Below, piece after piece: positions 55,036-63,392 of a stretch of 64,000 nucleotides of DNA. The DNA lies in contig JAWKYD010000019.1 of NCBI GenBank assembly GCA_041396685.1, positions 62,001-126,000 on the forward strand, read 5' to 3'. Position 1 is the first letter of the stretch. Each line of letters begins with the position of its first letter. A model generated the notes under the pieces. That model saw only the letters and a program-made list of their open reading frames with translations, was not told the origin of the DNA and searched no databases. The stretch is from JAUIAI01 sp041396685. GTDB lineage: Bacteria > Pseudomonadota > Gammaproteobacteria > Burkholderiales > Burkholderiaceae_E. The translations under genes and the position numbers were made by a program.

Positions 55036-56897
55036 GATGCGTCGTCCGCCGCCCAGGCGTTGCTGCATTCGAGCAATGCCACCAGGCCGTCCTCGAGATC
55101 ACGCACACGGGCGGGAATATCGAACAGGCGCGAGCGGCGCCCGTCGGCGGCCAGAAAACGCTTGTAGCCGAGTGCGCGCTCGCGATCACGCCCGATCGCG
55201 ACCGCCAGCGCCTCGTAGTCCTCGATCGTGGTCGTGATCAGTTCGGGCAGGCCGACATTGGTCAACAGACTACCGGCCATGCGCGAGATGTAGGTGCGTC
55301 CGGAACGCGTGACCATTGGAGTCCCCATCCAGAGCACGTCGCTGGCGGTGGCACCGGCGTTGTACGGAAACGTATCCAGGAACAGATCGGCGACCGCGAA
55401 GCGCGCCAGATAATCCGGCGGCGCCACCCGCGGCGCGAAGATCAGACGCGCCGGGTCGATGCCGGCGCCCTGGGCCGCCGCCACCAGATTGGCCTGCGCC
55501 CAGCGGTTGTCGGCCAGCAGCCAGAGCACGGAATCGGGCACCTGCCGCAACACCGACATCCAGCTGCCGAACACCTCGGGCGTGATCTTGTGGTTGTTGT
55601 TGAATGCGCAGTAGACGAACGCATTCTCGGGCAGGCCACAGTCGGCGCGCGTCGGGATCGGTGCCACCGGCCGCTGGCGGTCGCAGATCTGATAGACGTG
55701 CGGCATCATCAGCGGCTGCTCGGTGCAGAAGCGCTCGTAGCCGGGCTGCATCACGTACGGGTCGGCGATCATGTAGTCCACGCCCGGCACGGCCGAGGTC
55801 GCCGGCAGGCCGAGGTAACCGATCTGCACCGGTGCCGGCCGCCGCGCCAGGATGCCCGGGCGCGCGCCGCTGCTCAGTCCCTGCAGGTCGATCAGGATGT
55901 CAATGTCGCGCTCGGCGATCAGGGCCGCCGCGGCGGCGTCGTCGAGCTCGTGAATGCGCACATGGTGGTCCATCGCGTCGATCAGACGTTGGCGCAGCGC
56001 CGACCCGTCTTCGCGGCTGAAGCAAAAACCGGTGACCTCGAAACGGGTGCGGTCGTGCAGCTCGAGCAGCTCGGGAATCAGCAGGCCCATCGCGTGCATG
56101 CAGAAGTCGCCCGACAGATAGCCGATCCGGATCCGTCCCTCGGGCCGCACTTTGCGTCGATGGAGCGGCGCGTCCGTGATGCGCTCGACACGATCGGCGA
56201 CGAACCGGTGGGCGGCCAGCAACTGCAGCGCCGGATCGTCCGACGCATTGAGCATCGCCAGGGCCGAGGTGCCCATCAGCAGTTGGTTGTCGGTGACCCG
56301 GCCGACACGGTGATAGACCGGCCACTCGCACTGCTTCTGCCTGATGTGCACATAGTGCTGGATCACGTCGGGCTGGCGCGGCTCGAACTCGAGGCTCGCC
56401 ACCATCGCGGCTTCGGCCTCGTCGTAGCGTCGTTCACTCTCGAGCAGGCGCGCCGTGTTGTTGATCGCGTGCAGGCGAAGCTCGCGGGTCATGCCGGCGG
56501 CTTGCGGCGGCGCCAGCCAGACCTCCCGCCACTGGGCGAGCGCCTGTTCGGCCTGGCCCAGGTGCTCGAACTGATGACCGAGATTGAGCCGCGCCTGGAT
56601 GAAACCCGGGTTCTGAGCGAGCGCGAGCCGGTAGGCGTGAGCCGCCTCCTGATGACGACGAAGCGTGCCGAGAACGGTGCCCCAGTTGAAACAGGCGATG
56701 TGACGGTGTGGCGAATCCGATTGCTCCAGCCAACGCTGATAGAGCAGCGCCGCGGCCTCGTCCTGACCTTGTTGCTGCCAGGCGCTGGCCAGCATCAAGA
56801 GTTCGGCAACGGACATCTGGCCGCTGGCGGCCCAGGCGAACGGATCCGCCTGCGCGGGTTCGGCCTGCGCAGATGGTTTGTCGAGCACGGTGTCCAT
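55032..56897 (-). CDS. SPINDLY/OGT-type TPR O-glycosyltransferase
   Basis: This is a 621-residue protein, first gene of the secretion operon. The N-terminal TPR region covers about residues 30-230 (NWGTVLGTLRRHQEAAHAYRLALAQNPGFIQARLNLGHQFEHLGQAEQAL). The GT41 catalytic domain follows. It has RIGYLSGDFCMHAMG with His268 at the position of the catalytic-region histidine of OGT, PVQIGYLGLPATSAVPGVDYMIADPYV, and VYCAFNNNHKITPEVF with the conserved Lys. It ends with DLFLDTFPYNAGATASDVLWMGTPMVT plus SRMAGSLLTNVGLPELI, the UDP-sugar site. GT41 enzymes add GlcNAc or another sugar to Ser/Thr of cytoplasmic proteins. The stop overlaps the ABC start. I infer that it modifies the secreted repeat protein before export. 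Confidence 0.93.
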   Translation of the reverse strand: MDTVLDKPSAQAEPAQADPFAWAASGQMSVAELLMLASAWQQQGQDEAAALLYQRWLEQSDSPHRHIACFNWGTVLGTLRRHQEAAHAYRLALAQNPGFIQARLNLGHQFEHLGQAEQALAQWREVWLAPPQAAGMTRELRLHAINNTARLLESERRYDEAEAAMVASLEFEPRQPDVIQHYVHIRQKQCEWPVYHRVGRVTDNQLLMGTSALAMLNASDDPALQLLAAHRFVADRVERITDAPLHRRKVRPEGRIRIGYLSGDFCMHAMGLLIPELLELHDRTRFEVTGFCFSREDGSALRQRLIDAMDHHVRIHELDDAAAAALIAERDIDILIDLQGLSSGARPGILARRPAPVQIGYLGLPATSAVPGVDYMIADPYVMQPGYERFCTEQPLMMPHVYQICDRQRPVAPIPTRADCGLPENAFVYCAFNNNHKITPEVFGSWMSVLRQVPDSVLWLLADNRWAQANLVAAAQGAGIDPARLIFAPRVAPPDYLARFAVADLFLDTFPYNAGATASDVLWMGTPMVTRSGRTYISRMAGSLLTNVGLPELITTTIEDYEALAVAIGRDRERALGYKRFLAADGRRSRLFDIPARVRDLEDGLVALLECSNAWAADDAS

Positions 56898-57350
56898 CGG
56901 CAATCCTCTGGCTCTGGTGTGGTCACCGATAGTAGGCAAGCGTCCCGGGCTCGATGCCGCGAGAAGCACGGCGCGGACCGCCCAATCGTTGGCGAACACC
57001 ATCTGGGGCGCGGGGGCGACCGGCTACCGGGCCACGAACCTGCACTCCGGGTCGACCAGCGCCTGCGCGCGCGACCATTGGTCGTCCAAGTGACGCCAGC
57101 GATCGTTGAAGCTCACAACAGAGTGGTTCTTGTGCCGAAGATCACGCCGGAACCAACGTGCGCATGCGAGGATGCTCGCGCGGTGGAACCTTTGAACCGA
57201 TTCGCGCCACGGACCGACTTACAGGCACGAATCTTTCGTAACAAGGATTGAACGAACCGGCGGATACCATGCCGCCCTTCGAAACCCATTCCACCGTGGG
57301 CGGCCCTTGCGGACCGCGCCCGAGCTCCGATAGAGCGAAGGAGACCGATC
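56898..57350. promoter_or_regulatory. Divergent upstream region of the secretion operon
   Basis: This 453-bp non-coding region lies between the OGT gene start (minus) and a small plus-strand gene. It is moderately less GC-rich near 57085-57250 (CGTTGAAGCTCACAACAGAGTGG, CGAATCTTTCGTAACAAGGATTG) and presumably carries promoters in both directions. I see no confident promoter pair and no further gene. Confidence 0.4.
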
Positions 57351-57521
57351 ATGAGCATTCTCACCATCCCCGAGCCACTGGCCGCCGACTCCGAGCGCGC
57401 AAAAGCGCCTTCCATGGTGGCCGACGATGCCAAGACCGGCGGCATGCCGATGACCACGCAGCTGCCCGGCCTTTGGACCGAATCTCCGCTGCTGAACACC
57501 GAGCCCGGCCAGCGACGCTGA
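57351..57521 (+). CDS. Small 56-residue protein beside the secretion operon
   Basis: This is a short reading frame with a strong Shine-Dalgarno (AAGGAGA, 8 bp before the ATG). The product starts MSILTIPEPLAADSERAK and has a Gly-Gly followed by MPMTTQLPG in the middle, ending TEPGQRR. There is no membrane helix or signal peptide. I recognise no family. Its place, divergent from the OGT-type I secretion operon, makes it a candidate small substrate, leader-peptide-like or regulatory partner, but it could simply precede the dehydrogenase gene (94 bp downstream). The coding status rests on the ribosome-binding site and codon use only. Confidence 0.5.
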   Translation: MSILTIPEPLAADSERAKAPSMVADDAKTGGMPMTTQLPGLWTESPLLNTEPGQRR

Positions 57522-57615
57522 TCGGTCCCGAACGAGCACGACCGGCATGGCCGGCGCTGTAAGCAGGAGCGAGCGCCGGTAACATTGGGCCCTTTTCTTC
57601 GACCAGGGGCCCGAC

Positions 57616-58710
57616 GTGAAACGCTATCGCATTGGCCTGATTCCCGGCGACGGCATCGGCAAGGAAGTCATCCCCGCCGGCCGTGACGTCCTGCAGGCGC
57701 TGGCCGCGGACGCCGGCTTCGGCCTGAACTTCGAATCGTTCGACTGGGGTGGCGACCACTATCGCCGCCACGGGCTGATGATGCCCGACGACGGGCTCGA
57801 AGCCTTGAAGCCGCTCGATGCCGTCTTGTTCGGTTCGGCCGGCGATCCGGACATTCCCGATCACATCACCCTCTGGGGCCTGCGCCTGAAGATCTGCCAG
57901 GGCCTGGACCAGTACGCCAATGTCCGACCCACGCGGCTGCTGCCCGGCATCGAGTCACCGCTGCGCCACTGCGGGCCCGGGCAACTCGACTGGGTGATCG
58001 TGCGCGAGAACTCGGAAGGCGAGTACTCGGGCATCGGCGGCCGTGCCCACCAGGGCCAGCCGATCGAAGTGGCCACCGATGTGTCCATGATGACCCGCGC
58101 CGGCGTCAGCCGGATTCTGCGCTATGCCTTCACGGTGGCGCGTTCGCGCCCGCGCCGACTGTTGACGGTGGTAACGAAGAGCAACGCCCAGCGCCATGCG
58201 ATGGTGATGTGGGACGAGATCGCGCGCGAGGTTGCCGCCGAGTTCCCGGAGGTGCGCTGGGACAAGGAGCTGGTCGACGCCGCGACCGCCCGCATGGTCA
58301 CGCGCCCGGGCTCGCTGGACACGATCGTCGCCACCAACCTGCATGCCGACATCCTCAGCGATCTGGCCGCCGCGCTCGCCGGCAGCCTGGGCATCGCGCC
58401 CACCGGCAACATCGATCCGGAGCGCCGCTACCCGTCGATGTTCGAGCCGATCCACGGCTCGGCGTTCGACATCATGGGCAAGGGCCTGGCCAATCCGATC
58501 GGCTCCTTCTGGTCGTGCGTGATGCTGCTCGAGCACCTCGGCGAGACCGACGCCGCCCGGCGCCTGATGAGCGCGATCGAAAGCGTCACCGCCGACACCG
58601 CGTTGCACACGCGCGATCTCGGCGGCAAAGCAGGCACCAGGCAGGTGACCGACGCCGTGTGCGCGGCTCTGGCAGCCGGCCGGCCGGCATCCCGCCGCGA
58701 CGCTGCCTGA
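57616..58710 (+). CDS. Tartrate/D-malate dehydrogenase-type (isopropylmalate dehydrogenase family)
   Basis: This is a 364-residue NAD-dependent beta-decarboxylating dehydrogenase. It shows RIGLIPGDGIGKEVIP, LFGSAGDPDIPDHITLWGLRLKICQGLDQYANVRP, VIVRENSEGEYSGIGG, VTKSNAQRHAMVMWDEI, VDAATARMV, and TNLHADILSDLAAALAGSLGIAPTGNI. The ENSEGEYSGIGG form and overall sequence favour the tartrate/D-malate dehydrogenase group over LeuB. It starts with GTG at 57616. No tartrate-uptake genes are adjacent, so the physiological substrate is uncertain. Confidence 0.88.
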   Translation: MKRYRIGLIPGDGIGKEVIPAGRDVLQALAADAGFGLNFESFDWGGDHYRRHGLMMPDDGLEALKPLDAVLFGSAGDPDIPDHITLWGLRLKICQGLDQYANVRPTRLLPGIESPLRHCGPGQLDWVIVRENSEGEYSGIGGRAHQGQPIEVATDVSMMTRAGVSRILRYAFTVARSRPRRLLTVVTKSNAQRHAMVMWDEIAREVAAEFPEVRWDKELVDAATARMVTRPGSLDTIVATNLHADILSDLAAALAGSLGIAPTGNIDPERRYPSMFEPIHGSAFDIMGKGLANPIGSFWSCVMLLEHLGETDAARRLMSAIESVTADTALHTRDLGGKAGTRQVTDAVCAALAAGRPASRRDAA

Positions 58711-58722
58711 TCCGGCTTCGGC

Positions 58723-59940
58723 TCAGACGTCGGAGTCGATGATTCCGCCCAGGCGCCCGCCGCGCCCGAAGCCGGGTCCGGCGCTGTGCACGCCTCGGCC
58801 CACGGCAATGACCTTGAACAGCTCGCCCATCTCGGCTTCCGAGACGAGCCGCTGCACCGCCTGCGCCTGACGCAGATATTCCGGGCTTTCGCGCGGCATG
58901 CCGGCCAGGCCATCGAGCAGACCGGCATTGAGCAGGAAGTTGGCCTGCGAGGTGTAGCCCAGCACCTCGAGACCGGCACGCTCGGCACGACGTGCCAGCG
59001 CGGTGAAGTCCACGTGCACCGTGATGTCTTGCAGGCCCGGATAGAGCAAGGGATCGTGATGGACGCGGTGCCGGTAGTGGCAGGCGAGCGTGCCCCCGGC
59101 GCGCTGCGGATGATAGAACTCGCGGGCCGGGAAGCCGTAGTCGATCAGCAGCAGAACGCCGGCACTCAGCCGCTCGGCGATCGTGTCCAACCACGCCGCG
59201 GCGGCCTCCGGGAGCTCGGACGCATAACCCTCGGGCCAGGCGCCGAGGTCGATCGACAAGGGATCGGCGCCCCCCCAGCCGGCGCCGGCGAGCGCGCGGC
59301 GGACCCGCGCCGCGAACGCGGCATCGGCGAGCCGGGTCTGCCAGACCAGTGGCGCGTCGCTCTGGCCACGCATCAGCCCGCGTTCGTGGATCGCGCCCTC
59401 GTGCAGCTCGAACAGGCGCACCGGCATCGCATCGAGGACCTCGTTGGCGACGATCAGACCGTCGAGGCTGTCGGGCAGGTGATCGAGCCACTGCACCCGA
59501 CCGACCAGCCCGGGACACATCAACTCCAGCGTATGGCGCTGCTGCTCGCGCAGTGCGGGAGAGACCTCGATGATGCGGTAACGCTCGGGTGTGCGGCCCA
59601 GCCGCTCGAGGGCATTGAGCATCTGCGCGGCCAGTTGCCCCGTGCCGGCGCCGAACTCGGTGATCGTCGGCGCCAGCGACTCGAGCCACTCGACGCTGGC
59701 GCCGGCCAGACAGTGGCCGAACAGCGGCGTCAGCTCGGGGGCGGTGACGAAATCGCCCGAGGCGCCGAAACGGCGGGCGCCGGCGACGTAATAGCCGAGT
59801 CCAGGCTCGTACAGAGCCGCCTGCATGAAACGATCGAAGCCGAGCCAGCCCCCGGCGGTCTGCGCCAGCGAACGCACGCGCGCCTGCAAGGCATCGCTGA
59901 TCTGCAAGGCCTGGCCATCCGGTAACGGCAACTCGTCCAT
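58723..59940 (-). CDS. MidA/NDUFAF7-like SAM-dependent methyltransferase
   Basis: This is a 405-residue protein of the class that includes mitochondrial NDUFAF7 (an arginine methyltransferase for complex I). It shows GGWLGFDRFMQAALYEPGLGYYV, SGDFVTAPELTPLFGHCLA, motif I ITEFGAGTGQLAAQML, YRIIEVSPALREQQR, IVANEVLDAMPVRLF, LLIDYGFPAREFYHPQRAGGTL, and DITVHVDFTALA. The bacterial substrate is not established. It diverges from the SDR gene with only a 22-bp gap, so their promoters overlap. The ATG at 59940 is supported by the family N-terminus. Confidence 0.93.
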   Translation of the reverse strand: MDELPLPDGQALQISDALQARVRSLAQTAGGWLGFDRFMQAALYEPGLGYYVAGARRFGASGDFVTAPELTPLFGHCLAGASVEWLESLAPTITEFGAGTGQLAAQMLNALERLGRTPERYRIIEVSPALREQQRHTLELMCPGLVGRVQWLDHLPDSLDGLIVANEVLDAMPVRLFELHEGAIHERGLMRGQSDAPLVWQTRLADAAFAARVRRALAGAGWGGADPLSIDLGAWPEGYASELPEAAAAWLDTIAERLSAGVLLLIDYGFPAREFYHPQRAGGTLACHYRHRVHHDPLLYPGLQDITVHVDFTALARRAERAGLEVLGYTSQANFLLNAGLLDGLAGMPRESPEYLRQAQAVQRLVSEAEMGELFKVIAVGRGVHSAGPGFGRGGRLGGIIDSDV

Positions 59941-59962
59941 GACGCAATTGTAGAATCGCTGG

Positions 59963-60775
59963 ATGAACCTCCCCGGCAACGACCCCGCCACATCCTCGGA
60001 CCATCGGGCCGTGCTGGTCACCGGCGCGGCGCGCCGGCTCGGACGCGAGATCGCTCTCGGGCTCGCGCGCGCAGGCTGGGATGTCGCGGTTCACTACGGC
60101 CGCTCGGCCGCCGACGCACACGAAACCGTCGCCGCCATCCGGGCGCAGGGCCGTCGCGCCCAGGCCTTCGAAGCCGATCTGGCCGACGAAGTCGCGGTGC
60201 GCGCACTGTTCGACGCCGCGGCGTCGGCCCTGCCGATCCGGGCCGTGGTCAACAACGCCAGCCGCTTCGAGGACGACCGCCCCGAAACCGTCACGGCCGA
60301 CAGCCTGCGGGCCCATCTGGCGCCGAACCTGGTCGCGCCGGTGCTGCTCACCCGTTTCCTGTTCGAGCACCTGCCGGCCGCCGAGCGCGGGGTGGTCATC
60401 AATGTGCTCGATCAGAAGCTCGAGCGCCTGAATCCGGACTTCTTCTCCTACACGCTTGGCAAACACGCACTGTGGTCGGCCACGCAGATGATGGCCATGG
60501 CTTATGCACCGCGCTTGCGCGTGCTCGCTGTGTCGCCGGGTCTCACACTGCCCAGCCACTTGCAGACCGACGACGCGTTCGCGCGTGCGCATCGCGACAC
60601 CGCCCTGCTCGACCGCTCGAGCACGGCCGCCGACATCGTTGCCGCCATCGTGTTCCTGATCGCGCAACCGGCCATCACGGGGGTCAACCTGACCGTCGAC
60701 GGCGGCCAGCACCTGATGGGGCTGGCGCGCGACGTCAGCTTCCTGGCACCGGACGGTGACGGAGCCGATTCGTGA
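59963..60775 (+). CDS. Short-chain dehydrogenase, pteridine/dihydromonapterin-reductase-like
   Basis: This is a 270-residue SDR. The Rossmann motif TGAARRLGREIALGLARAG, the HYGRSAAD turn typical of NADPH-using pteridine reductases, NNASRFEDD, active-site YTLGK (YxxxK) and VSPGLTL are seen, and the Ser of the triad is replaced in the NVLDQKLERLNPDFFSY region. The family includes FolM and PTR1-like enzymes. It overlaps ttcA by 4 bp (GTGA at 60772), so the two are co-translated. Confidence 0.9.
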   Translation: MNLPGNDPATSSDHRAVLVTGAARRLGREIALGLARAGWDVAVHYGRSAADAHETVAAIRAQGRRAQAFEADLADEVAVRALFDAAASALPIRAVVNNASRFEDDRPETVTADSLRAHLAPNLVAPVLLTRFLFEHLPAAERGVVINVLDQKLERLNPDFFSYTLGKHALWSATQMMAMAYAPRLRVLAVSPGLTLPSHLQTDDAFARAHRDTALLDRSSTAADIVAAIVFLIAQPAITGVNLTVDGGQHLMGLARDVSFLAPDGDGADS

Positions 60776-61770
60776 CGGCACTCGCCAAGGGGCTCGGCGA
60801 CACCCGCCGGCGCGATTTCGAACGCAACAAGCTGCACAAGCGGCTGCTGCGCCAAACCGGCCAGGCGATCGCGGACTACCAGATGATCGAAGCCGGCGAC
60901 AAGGTGATGGTCTGCCTGTCGGGCGGCAAGGACAGCTACGCCTTGTTGGACCTGCTGCTGACCCTGCGCGAGCGGGCGCCGATCCATTTCGAGATCGTGG
61001 CGGTCAACCTCGACCAGAAACAACCGGGCTTTCCGCCCGAGGTGCTGCCCGACTACCTGCGTGGCCTGGGCGTGCCCTTCCATATCGAAACCCAGGACAC
61101 CTACAGCATCGTCACGCGCGTGATCGAGCCCGGCCGTACCATGTGCTCGCTGTGTTCGCGTCTGCGCCGGGGCATTCTCTACCGCCTGGCCGACGAACTG
61201 GGCGCCACGCGGATCGCGCTCGGGCATCACCGCGACGACATCCTCGAGACCTTCTTTTTGAACCTGTTCTACGGTGGCAAGCTCAAGACCATGCCGCCGC
61301 GGCTGGTGTCGGACGACGGCCGCCACATGGTGATCCGCCCGCTCGCCTATGTTCAAGAGCACGACCTGATCGAATACGCGGCCTGGCGCGAGTTCCCGAT
61401 CATTCCGTGCAATTTGTGTGGTTCTCAGGAGAACCTCAAGCGCAGCGAGACCAAGGCGCTGATGCGCGAATGGGAGAAGCGCTTTCCCGGGCGCCTGGAC
61501 AGCATTTTCGCGGCCATGGGCCGGGTCACGCCCTCGCATCTGCTCGATCGCGAGTTGTTCGACTTCGCCGGCCTGCGCATCGGCGACGATACCGCCCCAC
61601 TGGACGGTGGCGATCTGGCCTTCGATGCCGACCCGTCTCTGCTCGACTCATCGCCGCCCGCCACCCGCCGGGGCGGCTCGGCGGGCACCCTCGCTCAGGA
61701 GCGTCCGTCGCCCGATCTGGAGGCCGACGGCTCGGCACCGGTCGTGTGGGCAGCGCGCCGACCGCGCTGA
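60772..61770 (+). CDS. ttcA: tRNA 2-thiocytidine biosynthesis protein TtcA
   Basis: This enzyme thiolates cytidine 32 of certain tRNAs using an Fe-S cluster. It has 332 residues starting at the GTG overlapping the SDR stop codon. The PP-loop is VCLSGGKDSYALLDLL, and the two cluster CxxC motifs are in TMCSLCSRLRRGIL and IPCNLCGSQENLKR. HHRDDILETFFLNLFYGGKLKTMPPRL is diagnostic. The C-terminal 60 residues after FAGLRIGDDT are a low-complexity extension. Confidence 0.96.
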   Translation: MTALAKGLGDTRRRDFERNKLHKRLLRQTGQAIADYQMIEAGDKVMVCLSGGKDSYALLDLLLTLRERAPIHFEIVAVNLDQKQPGFPPEVLPDYLRGLGVPFHIETQDTYSIVTRVIEPGRTMCSLCSRLRRGILYRLADELGATRIALGHHRDDILETFFLNLFYGGKLKTMPPRLVSDDGRHMVIRPLAYVQEHDLIEYAAWREFPIIPCNLCGSQENLKRSETKALMREWEKRFPGRLDSIFAAMGRVTPSHLLDRELFDFAGLRIGDDTAPLDGGDLAFDADPSLLDSSPPATRRGGSAGTLAQERPSPDLEADGSAPVVWAARRPR

Positions 61771-61794
61771 CCCCGCCACCGTAGAACTCCGTCG

Positions 61795-63366
61795 ATGAGA
61801 CTTCCCCGTCTGTTGCGCATCATGTTCACCGCCTGGCGATTCGGTCTGGACGAGATCGTCGCCAGCGGCGCTGCCGCCAACAGCGGTTCGCCCTGGCTGG
61901 TGCGCACGGCCCGCCTGCTACGCTTCGGACGGCGCCTGAAGGCGCCGCGCGGCGAGCGGCTGCGCCGATCACTCGAGAGCCTGGGGCCCATCTTCGTCAA
62001 GTTCGGCCAGGTGTTGTCGACCCGGCGCGACCTGCTGCCGGCCGACGTGGCCGACGAACTGGCCCGCCTGCAGGATCACGTTGCGCCGTTTCCGGGCACG
62101 CAGTCGATCACCGAGATCGAGCGCGCGCTGCGCCGGCCGGTGGCGCAGATGTTTCGCGAGTTCTCGGTCGAACCGGTCGCCTCGGCCTCGATCGCGCAGG
62201 TGCATTTCGCGGTCCTGCACGACGGCACCGAGGTCGCGGTCAAAGTGCTGCGCCCCGGTATGCGCGACATCATCGAGCGCGATCTGTCGCTGCTGCGCGT
62301 GCTCGGCCGGATGCTGCTGCGCATCTCCAAAGACGCCCGCCGGCTGCGCCCGCTCGACGTGATCGACGAGTTCGACACCTACTTGCACGACGAACTCGAT
62401 CTGCTGCGCGAGGCGGCCAACGCCAACCAGCTGCGGCGCAACTTCGCCGACAGCTCGCTGCTGGCGATTCCGGAGATGTACTGGGACTACTGCGCCGAGA
62501 CCGTGCTCGTCATGCAACGCATGCGCGGCATCCCGATCGGCCGTACCGACAAGCTGCGTGCTGCCGGCATGGATCTGAAGCGGCTGTCTCGCGACGGCGT
62601 GGAGATCTTCTTCCGCCAGGTGTTCCAGGACGGCTTCTTCCACGCCGACATGCACCCCGGCAACATCCTGGTCGGCACCGACGGCGACGAGTTCAATCGT
62701 TACATCGCGCTCGATTTCGGCATCGTCGGCGCCCTGTCCGATTTCGACAAGAACTACCTGGCACAGAACTTCCTGGCCTTTTTCCGGCGCGACTACCGCC
62801 GGGTTGCCGAGCTGCACATCGAGTCGGGCTGGGTGCCGGCGCGCACGCGCGTCGAGCAGCTCGAGGCCGCGGTGCGCTCGTGCTGCGAGCCGTTCTTCGA
62901 TCGGCCGCTCAAGGAAATCTCGCTTGGGCTGGTGCTGATGCGTCTGTTCCAGGCCTCGCGTCGCTTCGATGTCGAGATCCAACCGCAGCTGGTGCTGCTG
63001 CAAAAAACGCTGCTCAACATCGAAGGTCTCGGCCGCGAACTGGATCCCGATCTCGATCTGTGGGTCACGGCCAAGCCGATTCTCGAGCGCTGGATGAGCC
63101 AGCAGATCGGTCTGGAAGGCATGGTGGAGCGCATCAAGCGCGAAGCACCCCGCTGGGCGCAGACCCTGCCGCAGGTGCCGCGGCTCGTCTACAGCGCGCT
63201 CTCGCGCATGGATTCGGCGCTGATCGCCGGCAACACGCGCGATCAACAGCGCCTGGTCGAACGCCTGATCGAAGAGCAAAGACGCACCCGCGTGCGGCTC
63301 AATTTCACGCTCGCCCTGCTGTTCGTGCTACTGGCGATGGTGTTGTCGCCGATCTGGCTAGGCTGA
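61795..63366 (+). CDS. ubiB: UbiB-like (ABC1/ADCK) ubiquinone biosynthesis kinase-like protein
   Basis: This is a 523-residue atypical protein-kinase-like ATPase needed for ubiquinone biosynthesis at the inner membrane. The KxGQ motif is SLGPIFVKFGQVLSTRRDLLP. The Ala-rich nucleotide loop is VASASIAQVHFAVLHDGTEVAVKVLRPGM. DELDLLREAANANQLRRNF, FFHADMHPGNILV (catalytic loop) and IALDFGIVGAL (DFG-like) follow. A C-terminal membrane helix (RLNFTLALLFVLLAMVLSPIWL) is present. Yeast/bacterial UbiB members are about 540 residues, as here. Confidence 0.96.
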   Translation: MRLPRLLRIMFTAWRFGLDEIVASGAAANSGSPWLVRTARLLRFGRRLKAPRGERLRRSLESLGPIFVKFGQVLSTRRDLLPADVADELARLQDHVAPFPGTQSITEIERALRRPVAQMFREFSVEPVASASIAQVHFAVLHDGTEVAVKVLRPGMRDIIERDLSLLRVLGRMLLRISKDARRLRPLDVIDEFDTYLHDELDLLREAANANQLRRNFADSSLLAIPEMYWDYCAETVLVMQRMRGIPIGRTDKLRAAGMDLKRLSRDGVEIFFRQVFQDGFFHADMHPGNILVGTDGDEFNRYIALDFGIVGALSDFDKNYLAQNFLAFFRRDYRRVAELHIESGWVPARTRVEQLEAAVRSCCEPFFDRPLKEISLGLVLMRLFQASRRFDVEIQPQLVLLQKTLLNIEGLGRELDPDLDLWVTAKPILERWMSQQIGLEGMVERIKREAPRWAQTLPQVPRLVYSALSRMDSALIAGNTRDQQRLVERLIEEQRRTRVRLNFTLALLFVLLAMVLSPIWLG

Positions 63367-63392
63367 GCACGGCTGCGCCGGCCGCCCCTCCC

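Noticed and set aside
54891..57251. 786-residue plus-strand frame opposite the OGT-like gene
   Set aside because: The GT41 and TPR motifs are on the minus strand. The plus frame is Arg/His/Gln-rich noise.
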